A DNA stretch of 64,000 nucleotides from an uncultured Pirellula sp. (GTDB taxonomy: Bacteria; Planctomycetota; Planctomycetia; Pirellulales; Pirellulaceae): NCBI GenBank assembly GCA_903858115.1, contig CAIOHR010000226.1:1-64000 (forward strand), given 5' to 3'. Both the position numbers and the translations under genes were made by a program. The notes beneath the pieces were generated by a model. The model had not been told where the DNA came from. It was given only the letters and a program-made list of their open reading frames with translations, and searched no databases. The number at the start of each line of letters is the position of its first letter. The stretch's first letter is position 1. Positions 1-8,218 of the stretch are shown one piece after another.

Positions 1-43
1 CACTAAACCGGGGCTAGCGCCCATCGGCTCACTAAATCAGCAG
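1..43. repeat. Right-arm copy of GCTAGC-type intergenic repeat
   Basis: This 43-base stretch is repeated at 10208-10250 with one mismatch (a T here, an A there). At the second site it is the right half of a nested inverted repeat, so the left half here is probably cut off by the window edge. It contains the core CCGGGGCTAGCGCCC. No coding potential was seen. It is one of several dispersed structured intergenic repeats in this window. Confidence 0.75.
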
Positions 44-101
44 CCTCTCTCCCCTAAAAGGGGCGAGGGGAGCAAAGTCAAAAGATGTGGGTAAAGATGA
101 G

Positions 102-123
102 GGGCGCTAGCCGGCTAGCGCCC
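102..123. repeat. Perfect 22-base palindrome with GCTAGC cores
   Basis: The two 11-base halves (GGGCGCTAGCC and GGCTAGCGCCC) are exact reverse complements with no loop, and the sequence continues into CAACGGCTCA, as in the copies at 1-43 and 10213-10240. It appears to be a condensed member of the same repeat family. The rest of 1-303 holds only this repeat material and a short tandem repeat; I see no gene there. Confidence 0.7.
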
Positions 124-190
124 AACGGCTCAATCAGCCGTCACCACTTCGTTGGGGGCGGTCGACGAGAAATGTCCGATTAGGTCTAGG

Positions 191-220
191 TTGAAGTTGA
201 AGTTGAAGTTCAAGTTGAAG
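191..220. repeat. Hexanucleotide tandem repeat (TTGAAG)5
   Basis: Five consecutive TTGAAG units, the fourth being TTCAAG, lie in noncoding DNA about 85 bases past the 3' end of the downstream minus-strand protease gene. No function is evident; it is a simple-sequence tract that could vary between strains. Confidence 0.7.
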
Positions 221-303
221 TTTATGGGAGGGGAGAGAACAGACGATTACATCAATTGCTCGTCGGCCATTGAGCGACGTCTGAGGATTCTCACGCAGCA
301 ATC

Positions 304-1551
304 TTAGTTGGATTGCGGCAAGGGCACAAGTTGGATGTTGAATTTGTACTGCTGCCTATCTCGCAATACGATCACATCCACAGGATTGCGTTGATTGGTG
401 AGTCCGACGAGTTGCACTAAGTGTTCATCGTTGTCGACTGGAGTACCATCAAACTCAAGGATCACGTCTCCATATCGTAATCCAGCGAGTGCTGCCGGAC
501 TGTTTGCCTTGATGACTTTGACAAAAGCCCCCTTCGGTGGAGGAGCCCCTGCTTCGTTGGTCGCAGTCGCATTGAATGCACGTTCCACGCTGACACCCAA
601 GTAAGAACGCTGGACTTCGCCTCGTTCAACCAATTGCGTTGCAACATTCATTGCGATATTGATGGGAATCGCGAATCCGATCCCTTCATTACCGCCGCTG
701 TTGCTGGCGATAGCGGTATTGATCCCAACCACTTCACCGCGCATGTTCATGAGAGGTCCGCCGCTGTTGCCTGGGTTGATGGCCGCATCGGTTTGGATAA
801 AGTCTTGGAATACAATCGCTTTGGAACCGAGCTCAAGATTCCGTCTTCCTTTAGCGCTCACAATTCCGTAGCTCACCGAGTGGTTCAATCCAAACGGACT
901 GCCAACTGCAAAAACAAAGTCTCCAATGTCCAGTATTCGACTATCGGCGATCTTTCCGTTCGGTAACGGAATTTGATCAATCTCGATAACCGCGATGTCG
1001 GTGGACGGGTCTTCTAAAACCTTTTTCGGTGACAGAAGGGCTCCGTCGGAGGTTTCGACACGTATGCTTTGCAATTCCGCTCCGTGAATCACGTGCCTAT
1101 TGGTTAGAATTACCGTGGATTCATTGATGAGCACCAGCACTCCGGAACCCGCTTCTTCGATCTTCTTTGGTTCTCGGCTGCGGCCCGTATTCTTCTCGGA
1201 AGCTGGCTCTTCCTTAATCGCTTCGATATGAACAACGGTGGGTGCAACCAGCCGTACCACGCGTCTCAAGAGTGATTGTTGCCGTTCCAAGACGTCGACT
1301 TCTTGTGCGATTTGCGCGTATTGACTGTCTCGCGAGACATTCGTCATCGGCTCAGGTTTGTTGCGAACAGAAATAGGAATCTGTTCCGCGCCTCGAGGTG
1401 TGAACGCGGGCTGTTGGGCGTGAGCGGCAACAGACAGTCCGGCGATTGCCAAACCACTGGCTATGATTTTCTTCAACAGATTCTTACCACTGCATAGGCA
1501 AGTGTTTTTCGGACTCGAGAACATCGCTATGGATTGGAGCACGTCGCGCAT
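304..1551 (-). CDS. Secreted HtrA/DegP-family serine protease (S1C) with C-terminal PDZ domain
   Basis: The trypsin-like domain shows the full S1C triad: His in LTNRHVIHG (about residue 153), Asp in STDIAVIEID (about 185) and Ser in NPGNSGGPL (about 263). A PDZ domain follows at about 317-407, beginning near YLGVSVERAF. An N-terminal hydrophobic segment ending in AAHA looks like a signal peptide, so it should act in the periplasm or envelope in protein quality control. The frame stays open to 1665, but that start would put over 60 residues before the signal peptide. ATG at 1551 or 1524 fits better, and neither has a clear ribosome site. It is about DegP/DegS size with one PDZ. Family sure, start unsure. 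Confidence 0.9.
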   Translation of the reverse strand: MRDVLQSIAMFSSPKNTCLCSGKNLLKKIIASGLAIAGLSVAAHAQQPAFTPRGAEQIPISVRNKPEPMTNVSRDSQYAQIAQEVDVLERQQSLLRRVVRLVAPTVVHIEAIKEEPASEKNTGRSREPKKIEEAGSGVLVLINESTVILTNRHVIHGAELQSIRVETSDGALLSPKKVLEDPSTDIAVIEIDQIPLPNGKIADSRILDIGDFVFAVGSPFGLNHSVSYGIVSAKGRRNLELGSKAIVFQDFIQTDAAINPGNSGGPLMNMRGEVVGINTAIASNSGGNEGIGFAIPINIAMNVATQLVERGEVQRSYLGVSVERAFNATATNEAGAPPPKGAFVKVIKANSPAALAGLRYGDVILEFDGTPVDNDEHLVQLVGLTNQRNPVDVIVLRDRQQYKFNIQLVPLPQSN

Positions 1552-1795
1552 GGAAAGCTTTTCTGTCCCTGACGATATTGCGGGTTGATCAAGAAATGCA
1601 TGGGCAGACATATGTCCCACGATTTTGACCCTATCTTCGTTTCGGCCTCTTCTTATCCATCGCACAAGACGAAGACCACCGAATCGAATCAGAAGAACTG
1701 AGCAGTAGCCATCTATGCCATCATTACACGAGGTGTCGATTGTCGGGATCGTGCGTGATTTTCGTATTGTAGACAGCCGCGACTTTTAGACGGTC

Positions 1796-3112
1796 TTAGC
1801 GTTGGCCGTGAGCGATTTTCGCCCAATAGGAATCAAGCTGAAACGTGGGGCTGTTTTCATGATCGTGACAAGACGCGCATTGTGTTTTGGCGGTCCAGGG
1901 CGTCTTAATCGTCGGGGTTTGATTGTGACGGGTCGATGGGCCGTGGCAACTTTCGCAGCCTACATCGACTCGATCCAGAGTGGACCGTACTGTTTCGAAA
2001 CCACCTGTTTCTCCGTAACCTGTCGTGTGGCATAGCTGACAAGCAGGATCCACGTTGGACTTCTTGTGTTCCAGCGTTTCCCATGCGTGTGCATGCTTGG
2101 TACTTTTCCATTGCTGAAAGATCTCTGAGTGGCATTGCTTGCATGATTCCGATCCAGCGAATGCGAGTTGATCGGATGGGCGAGTCAATCGGCGCGATAG
2201 ACCGCTTTCTGTTGCAGAGAAGTCCGTTTTCTTTAACACTTCCAGATAGCGCTGCAGATTATTCGTTTGGAGTTCGGAGAGATCGAGATCGCTTTTTACT
2301 TCAAGAACGGGAGCTGGTTCAACGGTGACCTTTCCCGATCGCTTGATGGCCTTGAGATGTGAAATGAATTTTCCTTTGTTGGTAGCTGAGGCAACAATTC
2401 CTGCGCCGGTCGATGTTGGCTGCATAACTTGACCGGTCGGCCCTCCCAAGATGATGTTGGCTTCCGGTAGCGATTGCGCAAACTTGATCAACTCGGGTTC
2501 TGGTATATAGGCGAGTACGATCTTGCAGTCTGCTTCTGCCGATTGAAGAACACGAATTGCAGCCTGCAATGGATCGCTCGCGACCCAATCCGAGTTCTCA
2601 ATGAATGCAGGGGCAATCACGCCTGTTACGAGTACTTGGAGACCACCGCGTGAGATGATCTTTGATGGGGCGATCGTGACGGCGGCATCTGCGGATTTCA
2701 AGTTCGCTGAGACGAAGGATACTTGGGTGGCTTTTGAGATTTCGAAGAGTTCGCTGGGGGATAGCTTTGTCTCGTTCGTTCCAATGTTATGAGCGTCGAT
2801 GTCGATCAATTTGATCCCATCGAGGATCGCAGCAAGTTTCGTCTTCTCGTACTCGGTATTGCCCGATGCGGAACCTCCTGCATCCAAATAGATACGACTA
2901 CCTTTGTCGCCAATCGACTGAACGAGTGTCGCTCGACGTTCCAGTCCGCCGCTTTGATTGGCAGTACAGCCACATGGAGTAATCCAACCTGCCGTGTCGC
3001 CGGAAGTGAGAATGTGGAGCTCAACGCTCTTTTGGCCGCAACCTATGCACATCGCTACGCACATCGCGATGATAACTGCGAACGCGGTGTGAAGAGAAAG
3101 ATTGCCTCGCAT
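1796..3112 (-). CDS. Lipoprotein: 5'-nucleotidase/metallophosphatase-like region fused to tetraheme cytochrome c tail
   Basis: Starting at ATG 3112 gives 438 residues with a lipobox-like MCIGC, so membrane anchoring is likely. The N-terminal two thirds resembles metallophosphatases of the 5'-nucleotidase type, with CGCTANQSGGLERRATLV near the start. The last 125 residues hold four CxxCH heme-binding motifs (CKQCH, CQLCH, CESCH, CASCH), as in cytochrome c554-like proteins. The open frame reaches 3187, but the start at 3112 places the signal peptide correctly and overlaps the upstream stop as TAATG, implying translational coupling with the DUF4159 gene. An electron-transfer or redox-sensing role is inferred; the phosphatase activity may be lost. 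Confidence 0.8.
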   Translation of the reverse strand: MRGNLSLHTAFAVIIAMCVAMCIGCGQKSVELHILTSGDTAGWITPCGCTANQSGGLERRATLVQSIGDKGSRIYLDAGGSASGNTEYEKTKLAAILDGIKLIDIDAHNIGTNETKLSPSELFEISKATQVSFVSANLKSADAAVTIAPSKIISRGGLQVLVTGVIAPAFIENSDWVASDPLQAAIRVLQSAEADCKIVLAYIPEPELIKFAQSLPEANIILGGPTGQVMQPTSTGAGIVASATNKGKFISHLKAIKRSGKVTVEPAPVLEVKSDLDLSELQTNNLQRYLEVLKKTDFSATESGLSRRLTRPSDQLAFAGSESCKQCHSEIFQQWKSTKHAHAWETLEHKKSNVDPACQLCHTTGYGETGGFETVRSTLDRVDVGCESCHGPSTRHNQTPTIKTPWTAKTQCASCHDHENSPTFQLDSYWAKIAHGQR

Positions 3113-3849
3113 TATTGAAGCAGGCAATAGACGAGCACGTTGCGATTGATTTCTTCCGCGTTGGTAATTTCGTTTCCTCCGCAGCAACAGCAGCCAGTGG
3201 TGTTCGAGGTGTCATTGAGTCCATCTTGTGAGTAGAGGACGCCGAGACGTGAGCCGAAATGGATTCCTTCGAGCGGTTGAGGGGTGCCGTGTTTCGCGTT
3301 GAGCGTGGCGATATCGGTTGCCGTATGAAAGATCAGATGATCCATCCCGATTGTTTGCATTTCTTTGTCCGCAAACACCAGCTTCATTTCGCGTCGAAAG
3401 GATTGGTTCCATTCGACAGAGGAGCAGCCAGCCGATGCGAGCAAGAAGCCACCTTTTTGGATAAAGCGACGCAGATTGGTACGTTCAGATTCCAAGAGGG
3501 TAAACTCCCCTTCGCCGTTCATGACAACCATGGGAAAGTTATAGATTTCGTCCGACGCCAAGGCTACGGTGTGCAGTTGACGACTGGTGGTGATAGAACT
3601 CTTTTCAGCGGCGCTTTGAAGAAAGTGATCCGAAAAACATTTGCTGGTCTTTGTGCCTGCATAGATCAGGTTCCCGACTTTGACGACGGACGAGGATTCG
3701 CCGCCGGCCGAGGCAGAGTCGGGCACTTGAGTGTTCCCCACTTTTTTCGGCGTATCCTTTGGCACATCGTCTGCTCGGCAAAAACGACAGAGACCTGCGG
3801 CGAATACGACTCCTAGAAGTGCCATCCGGTAAACTGAGCCAATGGACAT
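3112..3849 (-). CDS. DUF4159-family secreted protein
   Basis: This 245-residue protein has an N-terminal hydrophobic segment followed by a signal-peptidase-like site near CRADD. The body matches what I know of DUF4159, a glutamine-amidotransferase-like fold common in planctomycetes, including the stretch RRFIQKGGFLLASAG and a late TNAEEINRNVLVYCLL. A run of four cysteines (GCCCCGG) near residue 220 is unusual and might bind metal. Its stop overlaps the start of the tetraheme lipoprotein gene by one base, so the two are probably made together. DUF4159 proteins are often found with MoxR/BatA-type gene sets, which are not adjacent here. The biochemical role is unknown. Confidence 0.75.
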   Translation of the reverse strand: MSIGSVYRMALLGVVFAAGLCRFCRADDVPKDTPKKVGNTQVPDSASAGGESSSVVKVGNLIYAGTKTSKCFSDHFLQSAAEKSSITTSRQLHTVALASDEIYNFPMVVMNGEGEFTLLESERTNLRRFIQKGGFLLASAGCSSVEWNQSFRREMKLVFADKEMQTIGMDHLIFHTATDIATLNAKHGTPQPLEGIHFGSRLGVLYSQDGLNDTSNTTGCCCCGGNEITNAEEINRNVLVYCLLQ

Positions 3850-4026
3850 TCGCGGAACTCCAATAACGCCGACGTGTGGGTTTAGGAACAGTTTCGGTTC
3901 GGGAGCGAAAGGTTCGGCGAGTAACCTTTACACCCCTATTGTAGCCTTATCTCGAAGCTTCGCGAAAGATTTCGTCCTTTGCAATCGTCGGTTGGGAGAG
4001 AATTCGAGACACGTTATACTGGACCC

Positions 4027-4830
4027 ATGTATTTTTGGAATCATTCTTTCCCAAGCCCTGAAGAAAACGTTGCTTGGGATGAAGCGCTGGTAGAGATTGC
4101 GGACCGAGCATCCCTCGTGGAGGGAGATCCTTCGCCATGTAGTGAGCTCGAATTGTTGCGAGTTTGGCAATTTGATGCGCCGACGGTTGTCATTGGACGT
4201 GGCAGCCGGTTGAACGATGAGGTTTATCTCGAACGTTGCTTGGAAGACGGGGTACCAGTATTGCGACGTGCCAGTGGCGGGTCGACGATCATCGCTGGGC
4301 CTGGCTGTTTGATGTATTCCGTCTTGATTTCGTATCAAAAACGGCCCGCTTGGCGAGGATTGGATGTTGCTCATCAGGGAGTGATGTCTAAAGTTGCCAT
4401 GGCGACCCAAAAGGCACTCAACGCGTTTTACATCCCATTGACCATCGACATGCAAGGGACATGTGATCTGACGATTCAGGGGCAAAAGTTTTCGGGAAAC
4501 GCACTTCGTTGCAAACGCAACACGATGCTTTACCACGGGACGATCTTGATATCGATGCCGCTCGATTGGATCGATCGCTATTTGCGAGAGCCACCTCGTC
4601 AGCCTGACTACCGAGAAAAGCGAACGCATCGGAGCTTTGTCAGAAACCTATTGAGCGACGACAAAGTTTTATCAGAAGCGTTTGCAAATCAATGGATACT
4701 CGCCTCGAGAGATTGTTGGGCCGCGATTGAATCGTGGGATGATTTTCCCCTTCAGGCCGAACTAGCTGAAGAGCATGATCGTTTGATGCAGACTCGGTAT
4801 CTCGATCGCAATTGGCATAGGGAACGTTAG
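4027..4830 (+). CDS. Lipoate-protein ligase A / LipM-family protein (BPL_LplA_LipB domain)
   Basis: ATG 4027 gives 267 residues beginning MYFWNHSF. Family motifs are visible: GRGSRLNDEV, RRASGGSTIIAGPG (the RRxSGGG-type substrate loop) and GQKFSGNA followed by YHGTIL, with the lysine expected to contact the lipoyl group. Members transfer lipoate or octanoate to E2 and GcvH lipoyl domains in the cytoplasm. The short C-terminal part suggests a transferase of the LipM/LplA core type without a separate accessory domain. It is monocistronic, divergent from the DUF4159 gene, and followed by a 12-base-pair hairpin. Ligase and transferase activity cannot be separated by eye. Confidence 0.8.
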   Translation: MYFWNHSFPSPEENVAWDEALVEIADRASLVEGDPSPCSELELLRVWQFDAPTVVIGRGSRLNDEVYLERCLEDGVPVLRRASGGSTIIAGPGCLMYSVLISYQKRPAWRGLDVAHQGVMSKVAMATQKALNAFYIPLTIDMQGTCDLTIQGQKFSGNALRCKRNTMLYHGTILISMPLDWIDRYLREPPRQPDYREKRTHRSFVRNLLSDDKVLSEAFANQWILASRDCWAAIESWDDFPLQAELAEEHDRLMQTRYLDRNWHRER

Positions 4831-4872
4831 GATCTAATCATCATCGCGGATGATGTTTCGCAATTTCGAAGA

Positions 4873-4903
4873 GTAAGCGAGGGACGGAGAATCCCTCGCT
4901 TAC
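4873..4903 (+). terminator. Hairpin after lplA-like gene, possible terminator
   Basis: GTAAGCGAGGGA and TCCCTCGCTTAC are perfect reverse complements around a 7-base loop. It lies 42 bases past the stop of the lipoate-ligase-family gene. There is no long U-run right after the stem, so factor-independent termination is uncertain; it may instead be an intergenic repeat. Confidence 0.4.
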
Positions 4904-4920
4904 CGGCTTGTTGATTTAGT

Positions 4921-4990
4921 CGTTTAACAGTCAGCCGTAGTAGGCGTACTGTCAACGCCTCAAAGTACGCCTACGGCTGACCGTTAAACG
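4921..4990. repeat. Long imperfect inverted repeat
   Basis: Arms 4921-4950 and 4964-4990 pair along their length except for one mismatch and a three-base duplication (TAG) in the left arm; the loop is about 13 bases. The arms contain CAGCCGTAG...GGCGTACT. It sits between convergent genes (plus-strand lplA-like and minus-strand 5060-5905), so it could also stop readthrough from either side. Confidence 0.65.
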
Positions 4991-5059
4991 AATTGGATTT
5001 GGAAAACATTAAAGCAACAAGCCGTTACGCTGCGGGTTAGGATGAAATCCATGGGTAAT

Positions 5060-5905
5060 TTATTTTGCCATTCGTCTTGGTTGAGTGATCCAATGCTTGA
5101 TGAGCAGGTAGGCACAGAGGGCCAAGACCAGCAATCCGATTGTTAGGGTCCAGTTGGTACTGGATGCGATTTCACGTGCAATCGGTTCGACCGCTGCGTC
5201 GGCTACTACTTGAGCGAGGGATTGTGTTCCGTCGATGAAGGGTTCTGGGTTGGCCAAGAACGCGGTCAGTGTTGCAGCGACTGCGAGGCTGGCTTTGTTC
5301 TTCCAGATGAACTCCATTCCTTTGTCACCGAACTTCGCAACCGTCTGCATAAGAGCATCGTTCTTCACTAGTGCAGCGCTGGCTGAATCGTCCGCCAGCA
5401 TTGCCAATTGCCGACCATTTTTGGTGGATAGCTGGGCGGCTGCTTTGGCTGCGGATTCACCACCGAGTTCCAGGATCTTCTCTGCTGGTTGTCCAAGCTT
5501 GATCATCGCAGCCGCGGCATCATCACCCATCTTCGCCGCTAGTGCTCGTCGCGCTGGGTCGGTGACCACCCAGGCTGCTTCATCGCCAAATCGTGAGATC
5601 AGCCGAGCGGATTGAGCACCATCGGATGCAGAAGCTTCAATCCATCGAATGGCTTTGGGACCGACAGCTCGAATCGCATCTACCGCTTCGTCGCCTAGTT
5701 GAGCAACGACTGTTTCGATTTTTCTCGATACGACTTCAACGCCTTCTTCAGCGACTTCCTTGCTAAACTTCTTAGCAACAAACTCAGTTAGCTCTCGAAT
5801 CGCGGCAGAAGTCACTTGGCCGTTCGCGTTTGGTACCAGGACTCCGAACCCTAGGTAGACCGATACAAAAAGAAATCTACAAAACAATGAGGTAGTAGTG
5901 TTCAT
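5060..5905 (-). CDS. Unrecognised exported Ala-rich repeat protein with C-terminal membrane anchor
   Basis: The 281-residue protein starts with a signal peptide (hydrophobic core, then NANGQ) and ends with a membrane helix near residues 253-270 followed by a basic tail. Between them are degenerate helical repeats of about 17-25 residues marked by GDEA/GDDA/GDKG, for example QLGDEAVDAIRAVG, RFGDEAAWVV, KMGDDAAAAM and KFGDKGMEFI. A second hydrophobic stretch (SLAVAATLTAFLA) precedes the anchor. It lies 17 bases after the 338-residue gene and is probably co-transcribed with it. I do not recognise the family. Topology suggests an envelope protein with a long amphipathic helical domain outside the cytoplasm. 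Confidence 0.7.
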   Translation of the reverse strand: MNTTTSLFCRFLFVSVYLGFGVLVPNANGQVTSAAIRELTEFVAKKFSKEVAEEGVEVVSRKIETVVAQLGDEAVDAIRAVGPKAIRWIEASASDGAQSARLISRFGDEAAWVVTDPARRALAAKMGDDAAAAMIKLGQPAEKILELGGESAAKAAAQLSTKNGRQLAMLADDSASAALVKNDALMQTVAKFGDKGMEFIWKNKASLAVAATLTAFLANPEPFIDGTQSLAQVVADAAVEPIAREIASSTNWTLTIGLLVLALCAYLLIKHWITQPRRMAK

Positions 5906-5922
5906 GGCTCATTCTCGCTTTG

Positions 5923-6939
5923 CTACGGAGTTAGCTCTATGGTTTTCAAGAGGCTAAGGATTGCCTGTCGGCGAAGAGAATCTCGTTCCTCGGAAACACG
6001 CGTGTAATGTTGCCTTAGCCCCTGGGTTTTTTCGTCCCCTTCGCAGATCAGACGTTGAAGGTTGCTGAGTTGTGATTGTATCTGATCCGTGAGTTCCGTT
6101 TCGGGGTTGTCCCAATACTTCCACGCGGTCGAGACGATTTGGTCGATCACAATGCCAGCCACTACACCAATTCCCAAAGTTGCCCAACCTGAAGCCGCCC
6201 CCGTACCCAAGATTCCGGCGGATACGCCGACACGTACTGCGACTTGTGTCAGAACTTCACCGGCGATGAGCGAGATTAACTGCGATCCCACAGCGTTCTT
6301 GAAATCTGTATTCGACGAATCCACGGCGGTTGCGATGGCTAGTTCGAATTGCTGTCGCATGGTTTCGTCATCTTTCCATTTCGACCAATCGATTTGAGGG
6401 AAGTCATCGAGGTCTGCGCGAAGTTCGACGAGCATCTGATTCTCTATACTTCGAATCTCTTGGAGAAACGAAGCGATTGACTCCTCAATCGCATCTTCCA
6501 GATCGGAGCTTCGGAGCACCATCGATTCGAATTGTTCGCGCAGGAAAACTTCGTTTCTATCCCCTTTGGTGTAGGGGACGGAATCCGCGATCAATCGCCA
6601 CTTGCTTGCGAAGCTTAATGCCGTCTTCGAAAACTTCGGGGCTTTGATCTGAGCTCGATTTAGTAAATCGACAATTGGCTCCGTGTGACGTTGCGAAGCG
6701 GCCGATACTCGTTGTTGACATCGCAACAAATGAGGCGAAGCAATTTTCTCCCAGTCGATCGATGGAGGAGAATTCGCGGGAATCGAGCTTGTTTGTGGTT
6801 TCCTGTTATCGGGTGGCTTGAGGCGATCCGATGAGTTGAGGGACCATAGACTGAAGGCGATCAATGCGACCAAGCTAGAAATCCCGAGCAGATTTCGAAT
6901 GGCAGGCACAGTCACATTTTTCTGGCGTGATTCATCCAT
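5923..6939 (-). CDS. Unrecognised membrane protein with glycine-zipper hydrophobic segment
   Basis: The protein has 338 residues. An N-terminal membrane helix lies at about 19-34 (LLGISSLVALIAFSLW). A long, helix-rich, charged middle follows. A Gly/Ala-rich hydrophobic region at about 235-270, including GTGAASGWATLGIGVVAG, has small-xxx-small spacing of the glycine-zipper kind seen in membrane-inserting or oligomerising segments. The C-terminal 60 residues look like a coiled coil. It is first in a two-gene unit with the Ala-rich repeat protein. A partnership in the envelope is inferred from adjacency. No known function is assigned. Confidence 0.7.
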   Translation of the reverse strand: MDESRQKNVTVPAIRNLLGISSLVALIAFSLWSLNSSDRLKPPDNRKPQTSSIPANSPPSIDWEKIASPHLLRCQQRVSAASQRHTEPIVDLLNRAQIKAPKFSKTALSFASKWRLIADSVPYTKGDRNEVFLREQFESMVLRSSDLEDAIEESIASFLQEIRSIENQMLVELRADLDDFPQIDWSKWKDDETMRQQFELAIATAVDSSNTDFKNAVGSQLISLIAGEVLTQVAVRVGVSAGILGTGAASGWATLGIGVVAGIVIDQIVSTAWKYWDNPETELTDQIQSQLSNLQRLICEGDEKTQGLRQHYTRVSEERDSLRRQAILSLLKTIELTP

Positions 6940-7271
6940 TATTGAAACACAGGTCCATAAAAAGCCCAGTCAAAACCAGGGTCTAATCAAGAAAGACACC
7001 ATCGGATCGCAGTATACAGGCTAGCCAAACCAGGTAAAAAACCCCAAGGTGCAAAAAAAACCCCAAGGTGCCCTAACTGGTCACGCCCGAAATCCAGTTA
7101 AAACACAATGGGGAATTTTGATCGAGCCAAATTTCTTCTGTGCGGATTCAATCGGCTAGATGAACGTATTATTAACATCAGCTAGAAAAAAGAAAACCAT
7201 TTCGATAAAAAAATTGCTCAGAAATTTATCTCTGGGGGTTGGGTGCAAACGATTTTAGCGATCGATCCACT
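6940..7271. other. Gene-free stretch with a 17-base direct repeat
   Basis: No convincing gene lies here. Two copies of AAAAAACCCCAAGGTGC occur at 7036-7052 and 7055-7071. The remainder is A-rich and probably contains the promoter for the minus-strand gene starting at 6939 and the 3' flank of the TPR gene. Confidence 0.5.
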
Positions 7272-8078
7272 TCAACGCTGACCAGGTTTGGTTTCTGTCG
7301 GGCTGGACTCCTCCAGCATCTTTAAATGGAGTTTTGCAACATCGTACATGTAGCCAGGGTATTTTACTTCAACACATTTCGTGAGATGCTCTTTGGCTTT
7401 TACCAGATCTTTCTTGGCGTCGAAGAAAAGACCGAGATACAGATGTCCGTAAAATAGAACCGATTTTCCGCCACCCTTCATGGACTCTACCACTTCGCTG
7501 GGCTCCATTTTGCCCGCAATCATTTTTTGAACTTGCATGAGTGGTTCCCGTGAATCGAATCCGGAAAGCAAAATGTCCTTGGAAGCTTCTTCGGCTCCCT
7601 TGAGTTTTGCTGCGCACAGGAAATGCCAAAACGCGTTTTCGACGTCGTTCGGATTCACGGAGCGATGTACTTCAAACTGTTCTTTGCCAAGTTCGTATTT
7701 TCGGGCGTAAAACAAAGCAATGCCGCGTTGCCAGAGATACGGTTTTGAGTCAGGCATGATCGCGATACACCGATCAAAGTCCTCGATGGAAGGCTCGATT
7801 TTTCCTGTTCGAAATCTGAGCGAACCTCTTTCCAGGTAGAGCTGATAATTGGAGGCGTCTTTTGAGATCGCTACATCCAATTCTTTCAGAAGTGCATCGG
7901 TCGAGCCGGCAGCAATTGCTTTTTCAACGCGGCCTCCCCAATCTTGTGCTGCGGATTGCCTATTCTGCTTGCTAGATTGAAACAAGATGACGGACATGGA
8001 ACCGAGCACAATAGCGCCGAACACCAGCAAACCACCGAGCATGGAATCATCGGCTTTAGCCATGAACTTACGACTCAT
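7272..8078 (-). CDS. Membrane-anchored TPR protein
   Basis: ATG 8078 gives about 268 residues beginning [13 protein letters not shown] single membrane helix ([17 protein letters not shown]) is followed by tetratricopeptide-like repeats, for example [22 protein letters not shown] and the [22 protein letters not shown] unit after it, and a last copy near [20 protein letters not shown]. The open frame extends to 8249 but that would overlap the divergent dihydroorotase promoter, so the shorter start is preferred. TPR proteins of this type scaffold envelope complexes. No specific partner is visible in the neighbourhood. Confidence 0.8.
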   Translation of the reverse strand: MSRKFMAKADDSMLGGLLVFGAIVLGSMSVILFQSSKQNRQSAAQDWGGRVEKAIAAGSTDALLKELDVAISKDASNYQLYLERGSLRFRTGKIEPSIEDFDRCIAIMPDSKPYLWQRGIALFYARKYELGKEQFEVHRSVNPNDVENAFWHFLCAAKLKGAEEASKDILLSGFDSREPLMQVQKMIAGKMEPSEVVESMKGGGKSVLFYGHLYLGLFFDAKKDLVKAKEHLTKCVEVKYPGYMYDVAKLHLKMLEESSPTETKPGQR

Positions 8079-8218
8079 GTCGAATCCCTTTCCACTCAAA
8101 AAAATCCCAGAGGCGGGGTCTGGACTCAACCCGCGAACTAGCCCAAATTGTAGCCAAGTTTCAACCCCTCGTGGCAGAAAGGAAACTTTCAGCCATTTAT
8201 TTGATAAATGAGGTCCCA

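Noticed and set aside
3928-4629. 233-residue minus-strand frame across the lipoate ligase gene
   Set aside because: It is an antisense shadow of a gene with clear family motifs.
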